64,000 nucleotides of DNA, taken from NCBI RefSeq assembly GCF_022346885.1, contig NZ_JAKRNK010000001.1, positions 682,001-746,000 on the forward strand, in the 5' to 3' direction. Below the pieces are notes generated by a model, which was not told the DNA's origin, did not search any database, and saw only the letters and a program-made list of their open reading frames with translations. Source of the DNA: Paenibacillus sp. ACRRX. Lineage in GTDB: Bacteria; Bacillota; Bacilli; Paenibacillales; Paenibacillaceae. Made by a program: the position numbers and the translations under genes. Positions 41,311-50,918 of this stretch are shown piece after piece. Every line of letters begins with the position of its first letter. Positions within the stretch are counted from its first letter, which is position 1.

Positions 41311-42560
41311 AGTTGTTATTGGAAATTAGTCAGGACGCTTATCTAATCGCATTCTTCTTATTCTGTATTGCTTTTATTATGTTTGTATTTGCTATGGCTG
41401 GGAACAAGAAGAAATCGAATCCCGCAGTACATGAGCGCAGATGGGGAACGATCTCATTTGTTATTACACTGATTGGACTTGTAGCACAGATCGTATACTT
41501 CATAACACGCTGGATTGGCGGAGGACATATCCCGGTAAGTAATATGTACGAGTTTATGTCATTCCTGTCGATGATGATCATTGGTGCGTTTATTGTGATG
41601 TACCTTATTTACCGTTCACCTGTTCTAGGGGTATTTGCGGTTCCGCTTGCCTTTATTATTATGGCGTATGCTTCCGTATTTCCGAGTGAAGTACAGCCGT
41701 TAATTCCACAACTGGATTCGGTATGGCTCAAAATTCATGTAACGATGGTTGCGCTTGGATACGCTTTTTTTGGGATCGGATTTATTGCCGGCTTAATGCA
41801 TTTGATCCGCTGCGTGAACTGGGCACCAGATGCACCTAAACGGCCGCAGGTGTGGCTGGAAATGATTATGGTGCTAATCGTTGTCATTATCGGCTTTACA
41901 GCAGTAGTATTCAGTTATCGTGGCGCTGGTTATGAAGTGACTATCAATCAACGTGTCGAAGAAGTTGACAAGCAGGGCCAAATTAATAGTAAAATAGAAT
42001 CAACTGTGTATACAATGCCGCCGCTTATTGCACCACTGAACAGTGAACCAGCAGATATTAAGCCGCTGCTTGGCATCCCGCTGCCGTTAATGGAAGCGCC
42101 AGACTGGATGAAAGGTGTGCAAGCTGCCCGTAAGTTAAACACGACTGTCTGGTCTCTTATAGGCGGATTGCTGTTATACGGGATTATACGACTCCTTATT
42201 CGTAAGCCAATAGCAGAGAGAATTCAGCCGCTGCTGCGAGGGATGGACCCTGATGATCTTGATGAGATCAGCTATCGATCCAATGCGATTGGTTTTCCAA
42301 TATTTACGCTCGGCGGACTTGTATTTGCGATGATTTGGGCTCAGATTGCCTGGTCTCGATTCTGGGCTTGGGACCCGAAGGAAGTGTGGGCGCTGATTAC
42401 TTGGTTATGTTATAGTGCTTATTTGCACCTTCGCTTATCTCGCGGTTTCCAAGGCACGAGGTCCTCGTGGTTGTCTGTTATTGGATTTATCATTGTGATG
42501 TTTACGCTGTTAGGGGTTAATCTTATTATTTCTGGTTTGCATTCTTATGCAGGTGTATAG
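41307..42560 (+). CDS. resC: Cytochrome c biogenesis protein ResC
   Basis: GTG at 41307 overlaps the resB stop by four bases. The 417-residue membrane protein belongs to the CcsA/ResC haem-handling family. It has the tryptophan-rich haem motif WAWDPKEVWALITWL and flanking histidines (KIHVTMVALGYAFFG and a later AYLHLRLS). There are about eight hydrophobic segments. An insertion with charged residues (about 205-275) lies between the segments. With ResB it attaches haem to cytochrome c. Confidence 0.93.
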   Translation: MKLLLEISQDAYLIAFFLFCIAFIMFVFAMAGNKKKSNPAVHERRWGTISFVITLIGLVAQIVYFITRWIGGGHIPVSNMYEFMSFLSMMIIGAFIVMYLIYRSPVLGVFAVPLAFIIMAYASVFPSEVQPLIPQLDSVWLKIHVTMVALGYAFFGIGFIAGLMHLIRCVNWAPDAPKRPQVWLEMIMVLIVVIIGFTAVVFSYRGAGYEVTINQRVEEVDKQGQINSKIESTVYTMPPLIAPLNSEPADIKPLLGIPLPLMEAPDWMKGVQAARKLNTTVWSLIGGLLLYGIIRLLIRKPIAERIQPLLRGMDPDDLDEISYRSNAIGFPIFTLGGLVFAMIWAQIAWSRFWAWDPKEVWALITWLCYSAYLHLRLSRGFQGTRSSWLSVIGFIIVMFTLLGVNLIISGLHSYAGV

Positions 42561-42628
42561 AGTGACCTGACTTATACTTAGAAAATACAACAATACACAT
42601 GTTTTCGATCTGGAAAGGGGAATCGCGC

Positions 42629-43345
42629 ATGTCCGAACAAGTGAACCGCATCCTTGTGGTGGATGATGAGGAACGGATACGGCGTTTGCTAAAAATGTAT
42701 CTGGAAAAAGAAGGGTTCGATATCGATGAGGCCGAAGATGGTGAGGAAGCGCTGCGTAAAGCAATCGGCGACGATTACGACCTGATACTTCTTGACTTGA
42801 TGCTGCCTGGTATTGACGGGATGGAAGTATGCACCCGGCTGCGCCAGGTTAAGGCAACGCCAATCATCATGTTGACAGCCAAAGGGGAAGAGATGAACCG
42901 GGTTCAAGGATTTGAAGTCGGGGCAGATGACTATGTGGTGAAGCCATTTAGTCCTCGCGAGGTCATTTATCGTGTGAAAGCGGTTCTGCGTCGTTCATCA
43001 GCGACGGCTTTCTTGACCAATGATCCGAAGACAAGCAACAACATTGTGTTCCCGCATCTTATTATCGAGCACGATGCTCATCGGGTGTCTGCCGGAGGCC
43101 AAGAGATTAGCCTGACACCGAAGGAGTACGAATTGTTGCATTATCTTGCTGTGTCGCCTGATAAAGTCTTCTCGCGTGAGGAGTTGCTTAAAGACGTATG
43201 GAATTATGAATTTTTCGGTGACCTCCGTACAGTGGATACCCATGTGAAGCGCTTGCGTGAGAAACTGAACAAAGTATCCCCAGAAGCAGCTTCCATGATT
43301 ACAACCGTCTGGGGTGTTGGCTACAAATTAGAGGTGCCTAAATAA
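42629..43345 (+). CDS. resD: Response regulator ResD
   Basis: ATG at 42629 follows GGAAAGGGG; an earlier ATG lacks a good ribosome site. The 238-residue OmpR/PhoB-type regulator has VDDEERIRRLLK at the front, the phosphorylated aspartate D56 (LILLDLMLPGIDG), the KGEE and KPFSPREV loops, and a C-terminal winged helix (LTPKEYELLHYLA, DLRTVDTHVKRLREKL). With ResE it senses respiration and oxygen limitation in Bacillus relatives. Confidence 0.95.
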   Translation: MSEQVNRILVVDDEERIRRLLKMYLEKEGFDIDEAEDGEEALRKAIGDDYDLILLDLMLPGIDGMEVCTRLRQVKATPIIMLTAKGEEMNRVQGFEVGADDYVVKPFSPREVIYRVKAVLRRSSATAFLTNDPKTSNNIVFPHLIIEHDAHRVSAGGQEISLTPKEYELLHYLAVSPDKVFSREELLKDVWNYEFFGDLRTVDTHVKRLREKLNKVSPEAASMITTVWGVGYKLEVPK

Positions 43346-43346
43346 C

Positions 43347-44789
43347 GTGAAATTTTGGCGCAGTGTTGTTGGAAAGTTGTGGATGACCATCATTGGTCTT
43401 GTCGCGTGTATACTGCTTATTTTAGGTTTTTATTTGCTGCCGTATATTGACAGTAATTTTACGCATCCGAATGATATTAAGCAGCTATTTGTCTATACGG
43501 GCATTATCGGATTTTCGTTAACAACGTTTTTTGCTTTTTTTCTGTTTACGAAAATTACACAACCGCTTCGACAATTGAAACAAGCTGCGGATACGATCCG
43601 TCAAGGCAAGTATTCTTCACGGGTAACGATACGTTCCTCGGATGAGCTCGGCGAGTTGTCCAGCACATTTAATCATATGGCCGAGGAACTTAATTTTTTG
43701 ATTCAAGATTTGCATCAGGAGAAAGAGCATCTGTTCAGTATTTTAAGAAGTATGACAGATGCTGTCATTACCTTTGATGCAGATGGGAATGTCCTGCTAG
43801 CCAATCCGCATGGTCAGGCTAACTTATCAACATGGAACGCAATCGAATGGGATGACTTTGAGGATGATCAGACTGCTTCGGCCGTACCAGGCCCGCTACG
43901 CAGGCTCTACCTTAAAGTATTATCCGAAGCAGTTGAAGTAACGGAGCGGGTACATGTCCAGAAGGAAGTCTGGTCTGTCGTGATGGGTCCGTTATACAAT
44001 GCGAACCGTGTTCGTGGTGTTGTGGCGGTGCTGCGTAATGTGACTGAAGAGGTTCGCTTAGAGAAGCTGCGCAAAGATTTTGTAGCGAATGTGTCTCATG
44101 AGATCCGCACGCCGCTCTCTATGCTCCAAGGCTACAGCGAGGCATTGATGGATGATATTGCAGCGACACCGGAGGAACGTCAAGAATTGGTGCAGGTTAT
44201 CCATGATGAGTCCTTACGAATGGGCAGATTGGTGAAAGATTTGCTTGACCTGGCCCGGATGGAAGCTGGACATATTCATTTGCATTGGGCTGAAGTGGAT
44301 ACAAACGAGCTGGTCCAGCGTGTTGTACGTAAATACGCGGTTATTGCCAAGGAACGTGGAATTCCGATATCCGCTTTATGCGAAGCTGAACCTTCCATTT
44401 TGCCTTCAGCAGATGAAGATCGGTTGGAGCAGGTACTCACGAACTTACTGGACAATGCGTTAAGGCACTCTCAAGCGGATCAGGCTGTTGTGATCCGGAC
44501 AGTCCGGCTGAGCGAAGGCAAAGAAGAGCGACTTTGGATTCATGTGGAGGACCACGGTCAAGGTATACCACATGAAGATATACCATACGTATTCGAACGA
44601 TTTTATAAGGCTGATAAGGCAAGAACGAGGGCAGGGACAACGGGCACTGGCCTCGGCTTAGCTATTGTCAAAAATATCGTTGAAGCTCATGAAGGCACCA
44701 TCCAGGTAAGTAGTTCATTTGGCTATGGAACGACCTTCTCAATTGGAATACCGGTTAGGCAGAGACCTATGCTGTTGGAACGCGATTAA
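43347..44789 (+). CDS. resE: Sensor histidine kinase ResE
   Basis: GTG at 43347 follows resD directly. The 480-residue kinase has two membrane segments (about 12-33 and 50-70), a very short outside loop of about 20 residues, a HAMP domain (ITQPLRQLKQAADTIRQGKYS), a PAS-like domain (about 125-230), the phospho-histidine H251 (NVSHEIRTPLSMLQGYSEAL) and the ATPase domain with NLLDNALRH, DHGQGIP and TGLGLAIVK. The short outer loop differs from the larger sensor part of B. subtilis ResE, so signal input probably works through the PAS domain. Confidence 0.93.
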   Translation: MKFWRSVVGKLWMTIIGLVACILLILGFYLLPYIDSNFTHPNDIKQLFVYTGIIGFSLTTFFAFFLFTKITQPLRQLKQAADTIRQGKYSSRVTIRSSDELGELSSTFNHMAEELNFLIQDLHQEKEHLFSILRSMTDAVITFDADGNVLLANPHGQANLSTWNAIEWDDFEDDQTASAVPGPLRRLYLKVLSEAVEVTERVHVQKEVWSVVMGPLYNANRVRGVVAVLRNVTEEVRLEKLRKDFVANVSHEIRTPLSMLQGYSEALMDDIAATPEERQELVQVIHDESLRMGRLVKDLLDLARMEAGHIHLHWAEVDTNELVQRVVRKYAVIAKERGIPISALCEAEPSILPSADEDRLEQVLTNLLDNALRHSQADQAVVIRTVRLSEGKEERLWIHVEDHGQGIPHEDIPYVFERFYKADKARTRAGTTGTGLGLAIVKNIVEAHEGTIQVSSSFGYGTTFSIGIPVRQRPMLLERD

Positions 44790-44808
44790 TGGTATTCATC
44801 ATAATAGT

Positions 44809-44853
44809 GGCTGGCTGGAAAACGGATTATTCGTTTTCCAGCCAGCCATTTTG
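44809..44853 (+). terminator. Terminator of the res operon
   Basis: A perfect 16-base-pair stem (GGCTGGCTGGAAAACG with CGTTTTCCAGCCAGCC) around GATTATT, followed by ATTTTG, 19 bases after the resE stop. Confidence 0.9.
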
Positions 44854-44987
44854 TTGTATGGAACGATACAAGGCAACAGGTTACAGAAGATTACGACATA
44901 ATTATCAGCGCAAGCCATAAAGTGTGGTCGTCTGCGCAAAAGGACTTGTCTTCTGTCGAGGGTTAGATAGTCGGATCAGGTTGAGAC

Positions 44988-45019
44988 GCAAAATGACGTC
45001 TGCCGTTGGCAGACGTCAT
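44988..45019 (-). terminator. Probable terminator of serA
   Basis: A 12-base-pair perfect stem (ATGACGTCTGCC with GGCAGACGTCAT, loop AAC on the minus strand) is followed by TTTGCGTC. It is placed about 55 bases beyond the serA stop. The T run is short. Confidence 0.65.
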
Positions 45020-45073
45020 AATATAAGTATAAATCTTGTTGTTCGTGAAACAATTGAGGTTTAGATGTCTAAG

Positions 45074-46663
45074 CTACACAAAAAGTATTTCTTTTGCTTT
45101 GTTTATATCAGCTATGCCTTTTAATTTCGCCATTACATCTTTAGGAACAACACGATCCACGGCCAGTACCATAATCGCCGAGCCACCGACAATCTTGCGT
45201 CCAACCTGCATCGTAGCGATATTAATATCGTTTGTACCGAGCAAGGTTCCTACATAACCAATCATGCCTGGCTTGTCGTTATGTTTGATCAACAGCAGAT
45301 GTCCTTCTGGCGCAACATCTACTGGGTATTTATCAATCTGAACGATCCGCTCGCCATAACCATTAAGCAGTGTTCCAGCTACAAGGCGTTCTTCCTCATT
45401 CGTACGAAGAGTAACGGTAAGCAGATTCGTAAAGCCTTTTGCCACATGTGATTTCTGAACAATAATGTTAATATCGCGGACTTTAGCAAGATGCATCGAG
45501 TTAACGATATTAACTTCAGAACCAAGATGCTGCTGCAGCACGCCTTTTACAATATATCGTGTCAGAGGCTGTGTATCGACTTCGGCCAAGTCACCCGAGT
45601 AATTGACAACAATTTCCAGAAGGGCTCCCTTTGACATTTGAGCTGCAAATTGACCGAGTTTTAAACCGAGATTAAAATAAGGCTGAATTTTGTTCATGAC
45701 TGTAGCAGGAACGGGCGGCATATTAACAGCATTCTTAAACGGTTGATCACGTAAAATATGCAGGACCTGCTCCGACACGTCAATGGCTACGTTTTCTTGT
45801 GCTTCAACAGTAGAAGCACCAAGGTGAGGTGTTACAACCACTTTCGGATGACTTAGGAATGGATGATCTGGTGCTGGTGGCTCTACCTCAAAGACGTCAA
45901 ATGCCGCCCCAGCTACAATGCCCTCATCAATAGCTTCAACTAGTGCAAGCTCGTCTATAATGCCGCCGCGTGCGCAGTTAATAATCCGCATCCCACGTTT
46001 CATAACCTCGAATTGCGGACGTGCAATTATGTGCTTGGTCTCAGGCGTGAGCGGTGTATGAACGGTAATAAAATCAGCTTGGCGAATAATCTCGTCGACG
46101 CTGCCGAGCTTTACGCCAAGCTTCTCAGCACGTTCGTCTGTCATAAAAGGATCATAACCTATGATTTCCATACCGAATGCTTTAGCTCGTTTAGCGACCT
46201 CGCTGCCGATTCTACCCATGCCTAGTACCCCAAGCGTCTTATTGCGTAATTCTACACCTAAGAAACTTTTGCGGTCCCAGACTCCGTTGATTGTCTTGAC
46301 GTAGGCTTGAGGGATATGTCGAGAGAGGGCCATCATCATCGCAAATGCATGCTCACATGTTGTGATCGTATTGCCGTCTGGGGCATTAATGACAATAATT
46401 CCGCGCTGTGTTGCCGCCTCCAGATTAATGTTATCTACACCAACGCCTGCACGACCAATGACTTTCAGTTTTTTTCCGGCTTCCATTATCCGCGGAGTTA
46501 CTTTTGTTTGGCTGCGAACGAGCAGCGCATCGTAGTCGCCGATGATGTTAACCAGTTCATCCTCAGTCAAGCCGGGATTCTTGTCAACCTTGACGTCTGG
46601 TGCATCCATGAGCAGCTGAATCCCGAAATCGCTAATTGGGTCCGACACTAATACTTTAAACAT
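45074..46663 (-). CDS. serA: D-3-phosphoglycerate dehydrogenase
   Basis: ATG at 46663 follows GGGAGGA; a few upstream in-frame codons are not used. The 529-residue protein is the long three-domain SerA type. It oxidises 3-phosphoglycerate, the first step of serine synthesis. Seen elements: VIGRAGVGVDNINLEAAT, the NAD motif GVLGMGRIGSEVAKRAK, the catalytic ARGGIIDELALVEAID and FEVEPPAPDHPFL (with E) and TPHLGASTVEAQENV (with H). The C-terminal ACT domain (HNDKPGMIGYVGTLLGTNDI) is where serine binds in relatives. Expression is controlled by a serine T-box leader. Confidence 0.97.
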   Translation of the reverse strand: MFKVLVSDPISDFGIQLLMDAPDVKVDKNPGLTEDELVNIIGDYDALLVRSQTKVTPRIMEAGKKLKVIGRAGVGVDNINLEAATQRGIIVINAPDGNTITTCEHAFAMMMALSRHIPQAYVKTINGVWDRKSFLGVELRNKTLGVLGMGRIGSEVAKRAKAFGMEIIGYDPFMTDERAEKLGVKLGSVDEIIRQADFITVHTPLTPETKHIIARPQFEVMKRGMRIINCARGGIIDELALVEAIDEGIVAGAAFDVFEVEPPAPDHPFLSHPKVVVTPHLGASTVEAQENVAIDVSEQVLHILRDQPFKNAVNMPPVPATVMNKIQPYFNLGLKLGQFAAQMSKGALLEIVVNYSGDLAEVDTQPLTRYIVKGVLQQHLGSEVNIVNSMHLAKVRDINIIVQKSHVAKGFTNLLTVTLRTNEEERLVAGTLLNGYGERIVQIDKYPVDVAPEGHLLLIKHNDKPGMIGYVGTLLGTNDINIATMQVGRKIVGGSAIMVLAVDRVVPKDVMAKLKGIADINKAKEILFV

Positions 46664-46844
46664 GTGAATTCCTCCCTCAATCTCCATTAATAATAATGTT
46701 GTCTTTTACAGACAGTTAGATCAATCTCATAACGAGATTATTCACAAACAAAAGACCGCGTTAATGCGTTAAAACCAACGTTTGCAGCAGGTTTTGAGAA
46801 GACGACAATCGATGCACTTCTCTTGTGTATTCCTAAAATCTAAA

Positions 46845-47125
46845 CAAAAAAACTCCCATCCACATACTACTGCCGTAGTAAGGGACGAGAGTTGGATTCG
46901 TGGTACCACCCTAATTCGCTGCGCATTCGCATGAACAGCCTTGTCATCTCCGGGGAGACGATAAACGTTAACGGGTTCTAACCGACTATGCCTACTACTA
47001 AGTTTCAGCATAATAACTCAGGAATGCTGGAACATAACTTTTCGCCGCCGATTCGCACCTAACATCGGCTCTCTGAAGACTCCAAGTCTGTTCTTTTCCT
47101 TCAATGTTGTTCGAGTCATGAAATT
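46845..47125 (-). promoter_or_regulatory. Serine T-box riboswitch of serA
   Basis: On the minus strand the T-box sequence AGGGTGGTACCACG (46912-46899) is complete and precedes a terminator in which AACTCTCGTCC pairs with GGATGGGAGTT and is followed by TTTTTTT (46893-46845). Stem I can be folded with AGGAA/TTCCT and GAACA/TGTTC around a specifier loop CAGCA. This gives the codon AGC (serine) at 47028-47026 followed by the usual A. Uncharged serine tRNA should therefore allow serA expression. Confidence 0.93.
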
Positions 47126-47131
47126 TTACTT

Positions 47132-47160
47132 AATGTAACACGGTTCTTAACAACTGTCAA
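47132..47160 (-). promoter_or_regulatory. Sigma-A promoter of serA leader
   Basis: TTGACA (47160-47155), a 17-base spacer, and TACATT (47137-47132), about 10 bases before the T-box leader start. Confidence 0.85.
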
Positions 47161-47395
47161 TACCTTAAAACACGAATAATATCAATTGGCTGTATGTTAA
47201 ATGTTCATGTTTTGAGAGATAATGCTTTGGAATTGAGTTCGAACCTTCACAAAATATTAAAAAATACGTTTAATCAAGCTGCTGCATATTTATTAGAAAT
47301 AGCCCTGAATTGTGGGAAGTCCCATTCGTTACAAGGGGTGTAGTTGAATACTGGTCAAAAGTTTTGTTAGGATAAGATAGGGTGTGCAATCGTCT

Positions 47396-48307
47396 TTATT
47401 CTACAAACATCGGGAGCATCGGGATGCTGTCGACTTTGTATAGAGCACCCTTTACTCGTTTGTAATCCTGTGCATGAACACCATTTGTTGACAGTAATTG
47501 CTTAATTATATGATCAACACTTTGGCTATTGACTGCTGTACTGGAACGTCCTGCCTGTCTAGTAATTTCATCTACTCTAGTCGTTAAGTCTTGTGGCAGA
47601 AAAGGTTTAATTACTCCTTGATGGAGCAGGTAATCAGCTATGTATTTATTTTTGGCAGAGAATGAACTTGTTTTCCATTGCTCGGTACTTGCTTTGCTTT
47701 TAAGACTAGGCTGCTTGATCATATCATCCTGCGCCCTGCTCCAAACAAGAATCGAAGAATAATACTGCTGCTGACCCTTTAACGCAAACTTCATTGCTTC
47801 TTTGATCTGCGTTTGTTGCTGAATGTGGGAAGCATCCAGCTTACTGTCTTGTTGGCGCGCATTTTTTATGATGTGGTTCAGCCCGTCATTGAAACGTGAA
47901 AGGCTCGCGGCATAGTTGGCTTGAGAAAGGGTAAGTTCAGAAGCACCCTTTGATAAAGCAACAAGCTTAATTAGCTTGTATTGTTCCTGAGCCATATGCT
48001 GCAGCTTAGATAATGATTCGACTGCTTTATGGTTATTTTGAGATAATTTAGCCAGTGTGTCGAACCAACGGATTTCAAATTCACGGTAAGGCCGAAATAC
48101 GTTATGATAATACGAGACCAGGTCCTGCTGTTGATAACTGCCAGGATGGCTTTCGGCATATATTTGTTGCAGCTGTTTACTGTACTTATCCTCTGTTTGA
48201 TCGGTACCGTACTTAACACCGTAGAAAAAAGCCGCAATACATAGAATGAGCGTGAACAGAAAGCTCATGCTGAATAAAAATTGTATTTTTGTCGGATTCC
48301 GTTCCAT
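47396..48307 (-). CDS. Single-pass membrane protein of unknown function (303 aa)
   Basis: ATG at 48307 follows AAAGGAGAGG. The 303-residue protein has one membrane segment near the N terminus (FLFSMSFLFTLILCIAAFFYG) and an outside, mostly helical domain rich in Gln, Lys and Ser (SYQQQDLVSYYHNVFRPYRE, LSQANYAASLSRFNDGLNHI). No family motif was recognised. The 235 bases to the serA promoter on its right-hand... left side hold no gene; they contain no clear repeat or terminator that I could support. Its role is unknown; it may be Paenibacillus-specific. Confidence 0.75.
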   Translation of the reverse strand: MERNPTKIQFLFSMSFLFTLILCIAAFFYGVKYGTDQTEDKYSKQLQQIYAESHPGSYQQQDLVSYYHNVFRPYREFEIRWFDTLAKLSQNNHKAVESLSKLQHMAQEQYKLIKLVALSKGASELTLSQANYAASLSRFNDGLNHIIKNARQQDSKLDASHIQQQTQIKEAMKFALKGQQQYYSSILVWSRAQDDMIKQPSLKSKASTEQWKTSSFSAKNKYIADYLLHQGVIKPFLPQDLTTRVDEITRQAGRSSTAVNSQSVDHIIKQLLSTNGVHAQDYKRVKGALYKVDSIPMLPMFVE

Positions 48308-48508
48308 TATACCTCTCCTTTTGCACGTTCAGTAGGAACAATGTCTTATTTTTTAAGAAATACTGCTGTGTGAGAACGTCAAACGTTGTATGTACTAGGT
48401 ATATCGGCTCATTCCTGACATAAGTATAGGGCAAAAGTGAGAGAATTGGAAACAGAATTGAATCGTATTTATGTATTCCAATTACATCAAACATTGGGTA
48501 GGGATGAG

Positions 48509-49099
48509 ATGAAAGAGAAATGGAAAGATTTCAAAAAAAGACAGGTTCAAATTGACCAGCTTGATGATAAGACGCTGTTGCTTAATTTGTATTTGACACA
48601 AGCCTTAACACTAATTGTAGGCGTAATCTGGATTGTTGTTTCCCGCAGGAACCCGCTTGAATTGCTGTTGTTTCCAAACGGGTATGAAGCGTGGTTGTGG
48701 GGGGCTGGACTGGCAGCTGCGGTTATAGTGTTGGATTTAATTATTTCTCGATTCGTTCCTGATGATGTCACAGATGATGGTGGCATTAATGAAAAAATGT
48801 TCCGCACGCGGCCATTCTGGCATATTGCCGTTATAGCGCTTGTTGTGAGTATATGCGAGGAAATGCTATTTCGCGGAGCTATTCAGCATACATTTGGTCC
48901 TTATTGGACCAGCATTATTTTTGCAGCCATTCATGTCAGATATTTGAGGCATTGGTTACCAACTGCGCTTGTATTCAGCATCAGTTATGGATTAGGCCAT
49001 ATATATATTTGGACAGAATCATTATGGGCGCCGATTGCAGCACACTTTTTAATTGATTTTATTATGGGATTGATATTGCGTTATCGAAGGGAAGAATGA
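48509..49099 (+). CDS. CPBP family intramembrane metalloprotease (YpbD-like)
   Basis: ATG at 48509 follows TAGGGATGAG; an upstream GTG at 48437 would add 24 residues without a ribosome site. The 196-residue protein has several membrane segments (LTLIVGVIWIVVSRR, WLWGAGLAAAVIVLDLII). The CPBP signature is clear: SICEEMLFRGAIQ (E117, E118, R122), then a histidine in FAAIHVRY and H in PIAAHFLIDFIMG. Position next to a metallophosphoesterase matches B. subtilis ypbD-ypbG. Substrate unknown. The stop overlaps the next start by four bases. Confidence 0.88.
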   Translation: MKEKWKDFKKRQVQIDQLDDKTLLLNLYLTQALTLIVGVIWIVVSRRNPLELLLFPNGYEAWLWGAGLAAAVIVLDLIISRFVPDDVTDDGGINEKMFRTRPFWHIAVIALVVSICEEMLFRGAIQHTFGPYWTSIIFAAIHVRYLRHWLPTALVFSISYGLGHIYIWTESLWAPIAAHFLIDFIMGLILRYRREE

Positions 49100-49452
49100 G
49101 TAAGATGCAAATGACAAGACACAAAAGGGAACAGCAAGCAGATGCACTCAAGGCTGAATCCCCTTTAGAGCCTTCATTTGTAGAGAGCCGGGCACTTAAA
49201 GCACTAAGTCAGCTAAAGCAACAACCTGCTGAAGAGGAAGTGGATGAACAGGCTGCTGCTGATGATGAGGAAATTCACAAAAGTTTATTAGAAGAGGAAG
49301 AGGATCGGTCCCTTCCACCGCGTCAAATTTTGTTTCCTTCCAATTATGGTAGGCTGGCGAAATGGTTTTATAATTTATTGTTTTTGTTGTTTATCGGATT
49401 GCTTGTGGCATTGTTGTTTTGGGGGCGTCATACGACGATGGAGGGGTACTGA
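49096..49452 (+). CDS. Acidic membrane-anchored protein of unknown function (118 aa)
   Basis: ATG at 49096 overlaps the previous stop by four bases. The product has a charged, glutamate-rich front (about 1-80, with AEEEVDEQAAADDEEIHKSL) and one C-terminal membrane segment (WFYNLLFLLFIGLLVALLFWG). It is coupled on both sides: two bases separate its stop from the start of the phosphoesterase. Probably a small membrane partner; no family recognised. Confidence 0.75.
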   Translation: MSKMQMTRHKREQQADALKAESPLEPSFVESRALKALSQLKQQPAEEEVDEQAAADDEEIHKSLLEEEEDRSLPPRQILFPSNYGRLAKWFYNLLFLLFIGLLVALLFWGRHTTMEGY

Positions 49453-49454
49453 CG

Positions 49455-50303
49455 ATGAAGGCTCTGGGCATGTGGGCAGCTGCAAGTATGCTGGCAGTAC
49501 TGCTTATTATACTTATACTGCTTCTGCATATGAGAAGAGTGGCACGATTATTTCAAGTGACAGAAGAGGAAGTATGGTTGACAAAGTTGCCTGTATCTAT
49601 GGATGGGCTCCGATTGTTTTTTATTAGTGATCTACATCGTAGGAAGCTTACGGAAGAGCATATGACTCATCTTAAGATGCACCAACAAGCGCAGCTTGTT
49701 ATTATAGGCGGAGATGTAACGGAGCGAGATGCTCCAGTTAAGGAAGCAATTGATAATGCTATGCAGCTGCGTACCCTGGGCGCCACTGTAATGGTGCATG
49801 GCAACCATGATCATAAGGGAGATACCAGAAGGTTGGATGCAGAGTTGTCCTCTCTCGGCATAAAGCTGCTCGATAATGAGGCTATGCGCTGTGAGCAGGG
49901 AGATGGGACGATGTGGATTGTAGGCGTTGATGATCTGACGACTGGGAATACGAATCTCGATTGGGCGTTAGAGGCGCCGCGTGATGAGCCTCATTGCTGC
50001 ATTCTAATTTCTCACGACCCAGGCATTATTCGTTCAAGTATTCCCGATATGGTTGAACTTGTGATCTCTGGACATACACATGGTGGGCAAATTATGATTC
50101 CTGGATATGGACCGATCAAGACGAGTGCTTTCTACAGAAAGTACTTGGCTGGGTGGTATTCAGTCAAACGTGGTGACAGTGATGCCATACCATTAAAGTT
50201 GTTTATTTCTAGAGGGTTCGGAACATCGCATTTGCCGCTGCGCTTAGGATCGGTTCCAGAAGCACATTTTATTACATTAAGAAGCGGTGTCAGGGTTTCC
50301 TGA
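49455..50303 (+). CDS. ypbG: Metallophosphoesterase, YpbG-like, membrane-anchored
   Basis: ATG at 49455 follows GGAGGGG; an earlier ATG lacks a ribosome site. The 282-residue protein has an N-terminal membrane segment (MWAAASMLAVLLIILILLLH) and the calcineurin-like phosphoesterase motifs: FFISDLHRRKL (D-x-H), IIGGDVTERD (G-D), VMVHGNHDHKGD (G-N-H-D), ILISHDPGII (H) and ISGHTHGGQI (G-H-x-H). It hydrolyses phosphate esters; natural substrate unknown. Its place matches B. subtilis ypbG. Confidence 0.9.
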   Translation: MKALGMWAAASMLAVLLIILILLLHMRRVARLFQVTEEEVWLTKLPVSMDGLRLFFISDLHRRKLTEEHMTHLKMHQQAQLVIIGGDVTERDAPVKEAIDNAMQLRTLGATVMVHGNHDHKGDTRRLDAELSSLGIKLLDNEAMRCEQGDGTMWIVGVDDLTTGNTNLDWALEAPRDEPHCCILISHDPGIIRSSIPDMVELVISGHTHGGQIMIPGYGPIKTSAFYRKYLAGWYSVKRGDSDAIPLKLFISRGFGTSHLPLRLGSVPEAHFITLRSGVRVS

Positions 50304-50376
50304 AATTGAAGCGAATGTGAAACGCTTGTGACGCTCACACTACAACTGATCCTAACATGACAAGGAGGGAACAACG

Positions 50377-50817
50377 GTGAGAATCACAACATTTATCGCA
50401 GGTATGGCTGTCGGTACGTTAGCAGGCATGTACATGGCAGACCGTCGTTCATTATCACAATTGCAGTCCAAACTGCAGATTGCGGGAGACATGATGTCCG
50501 ATGTTGTAGGAAAAGCAAAAGGCAAAGTGATGGAATCGGCTTTTTCTGTAATGGGTAATACCGGATTAGAAGAGCAGTTGCAGGACAGTTCTGGACATCA
50601 GGCAAGCCACACGTCGCATAACGATTCTTTTAACCTTGACCGGGTGAAGGAACTAATTGAGCGTGACCCTGAAGTGAAGCGCCAAGTGGACGCCATTTTA
50701 CGGGACAGTCAGAGCAGCTCAACAAGCGCAGGTACTGGGGCAACATCGGTAGGAACAGTATCCAAGACTTCCGATCCTGTGCGGCATAAGCCAGTGGGAG
50801 TGCCTAATTCTCATTGA
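50377..50817 (+). CDS. YtxH-like membrane-anchored protein
   Basis: GTG at 50377 follows AAGGAGGGA; 146 residues. The short hydrophobic front (FIAGMAVGTLAGMYMAD) is followed by a low-complexity, Ser- and Gly-rich part and a charged helix (LDRVKELIERDPEVKRQVDAI). The front resembles YtxH-type stress proteins, but evidence is weak. Sits between ypbG and the mecB terminator. Confidence 0.65.
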   Translation: MRITTFIAGMAVGTLAGMYMADRRSLSQLQSKLQIAGDMMSDVVGKAKGKVMESAFSVMGNTGLEEQLQDSSGHQASHTSHNDSFNLDRVKELIERDPEVKRQVDAILRDSQSSSTSAGTGATSVGTVSKTSDPVRHKPVGVPNSH

Positions 50818-50918
50818 AAGTCAACGCTTCACCGCATGAGACAAAGACGACGGTCTCGCCGTCAGAAGAGCCACCGCAAGAGTGTCTAAGGAATTAATAA
50901 CAAGCATAGTATATAAGG

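Noticed and set aside
44719-44901. A short plus-strand gene after resE
   Set aside because: It overlaps the end of resE and the res operon terminator and has no support.
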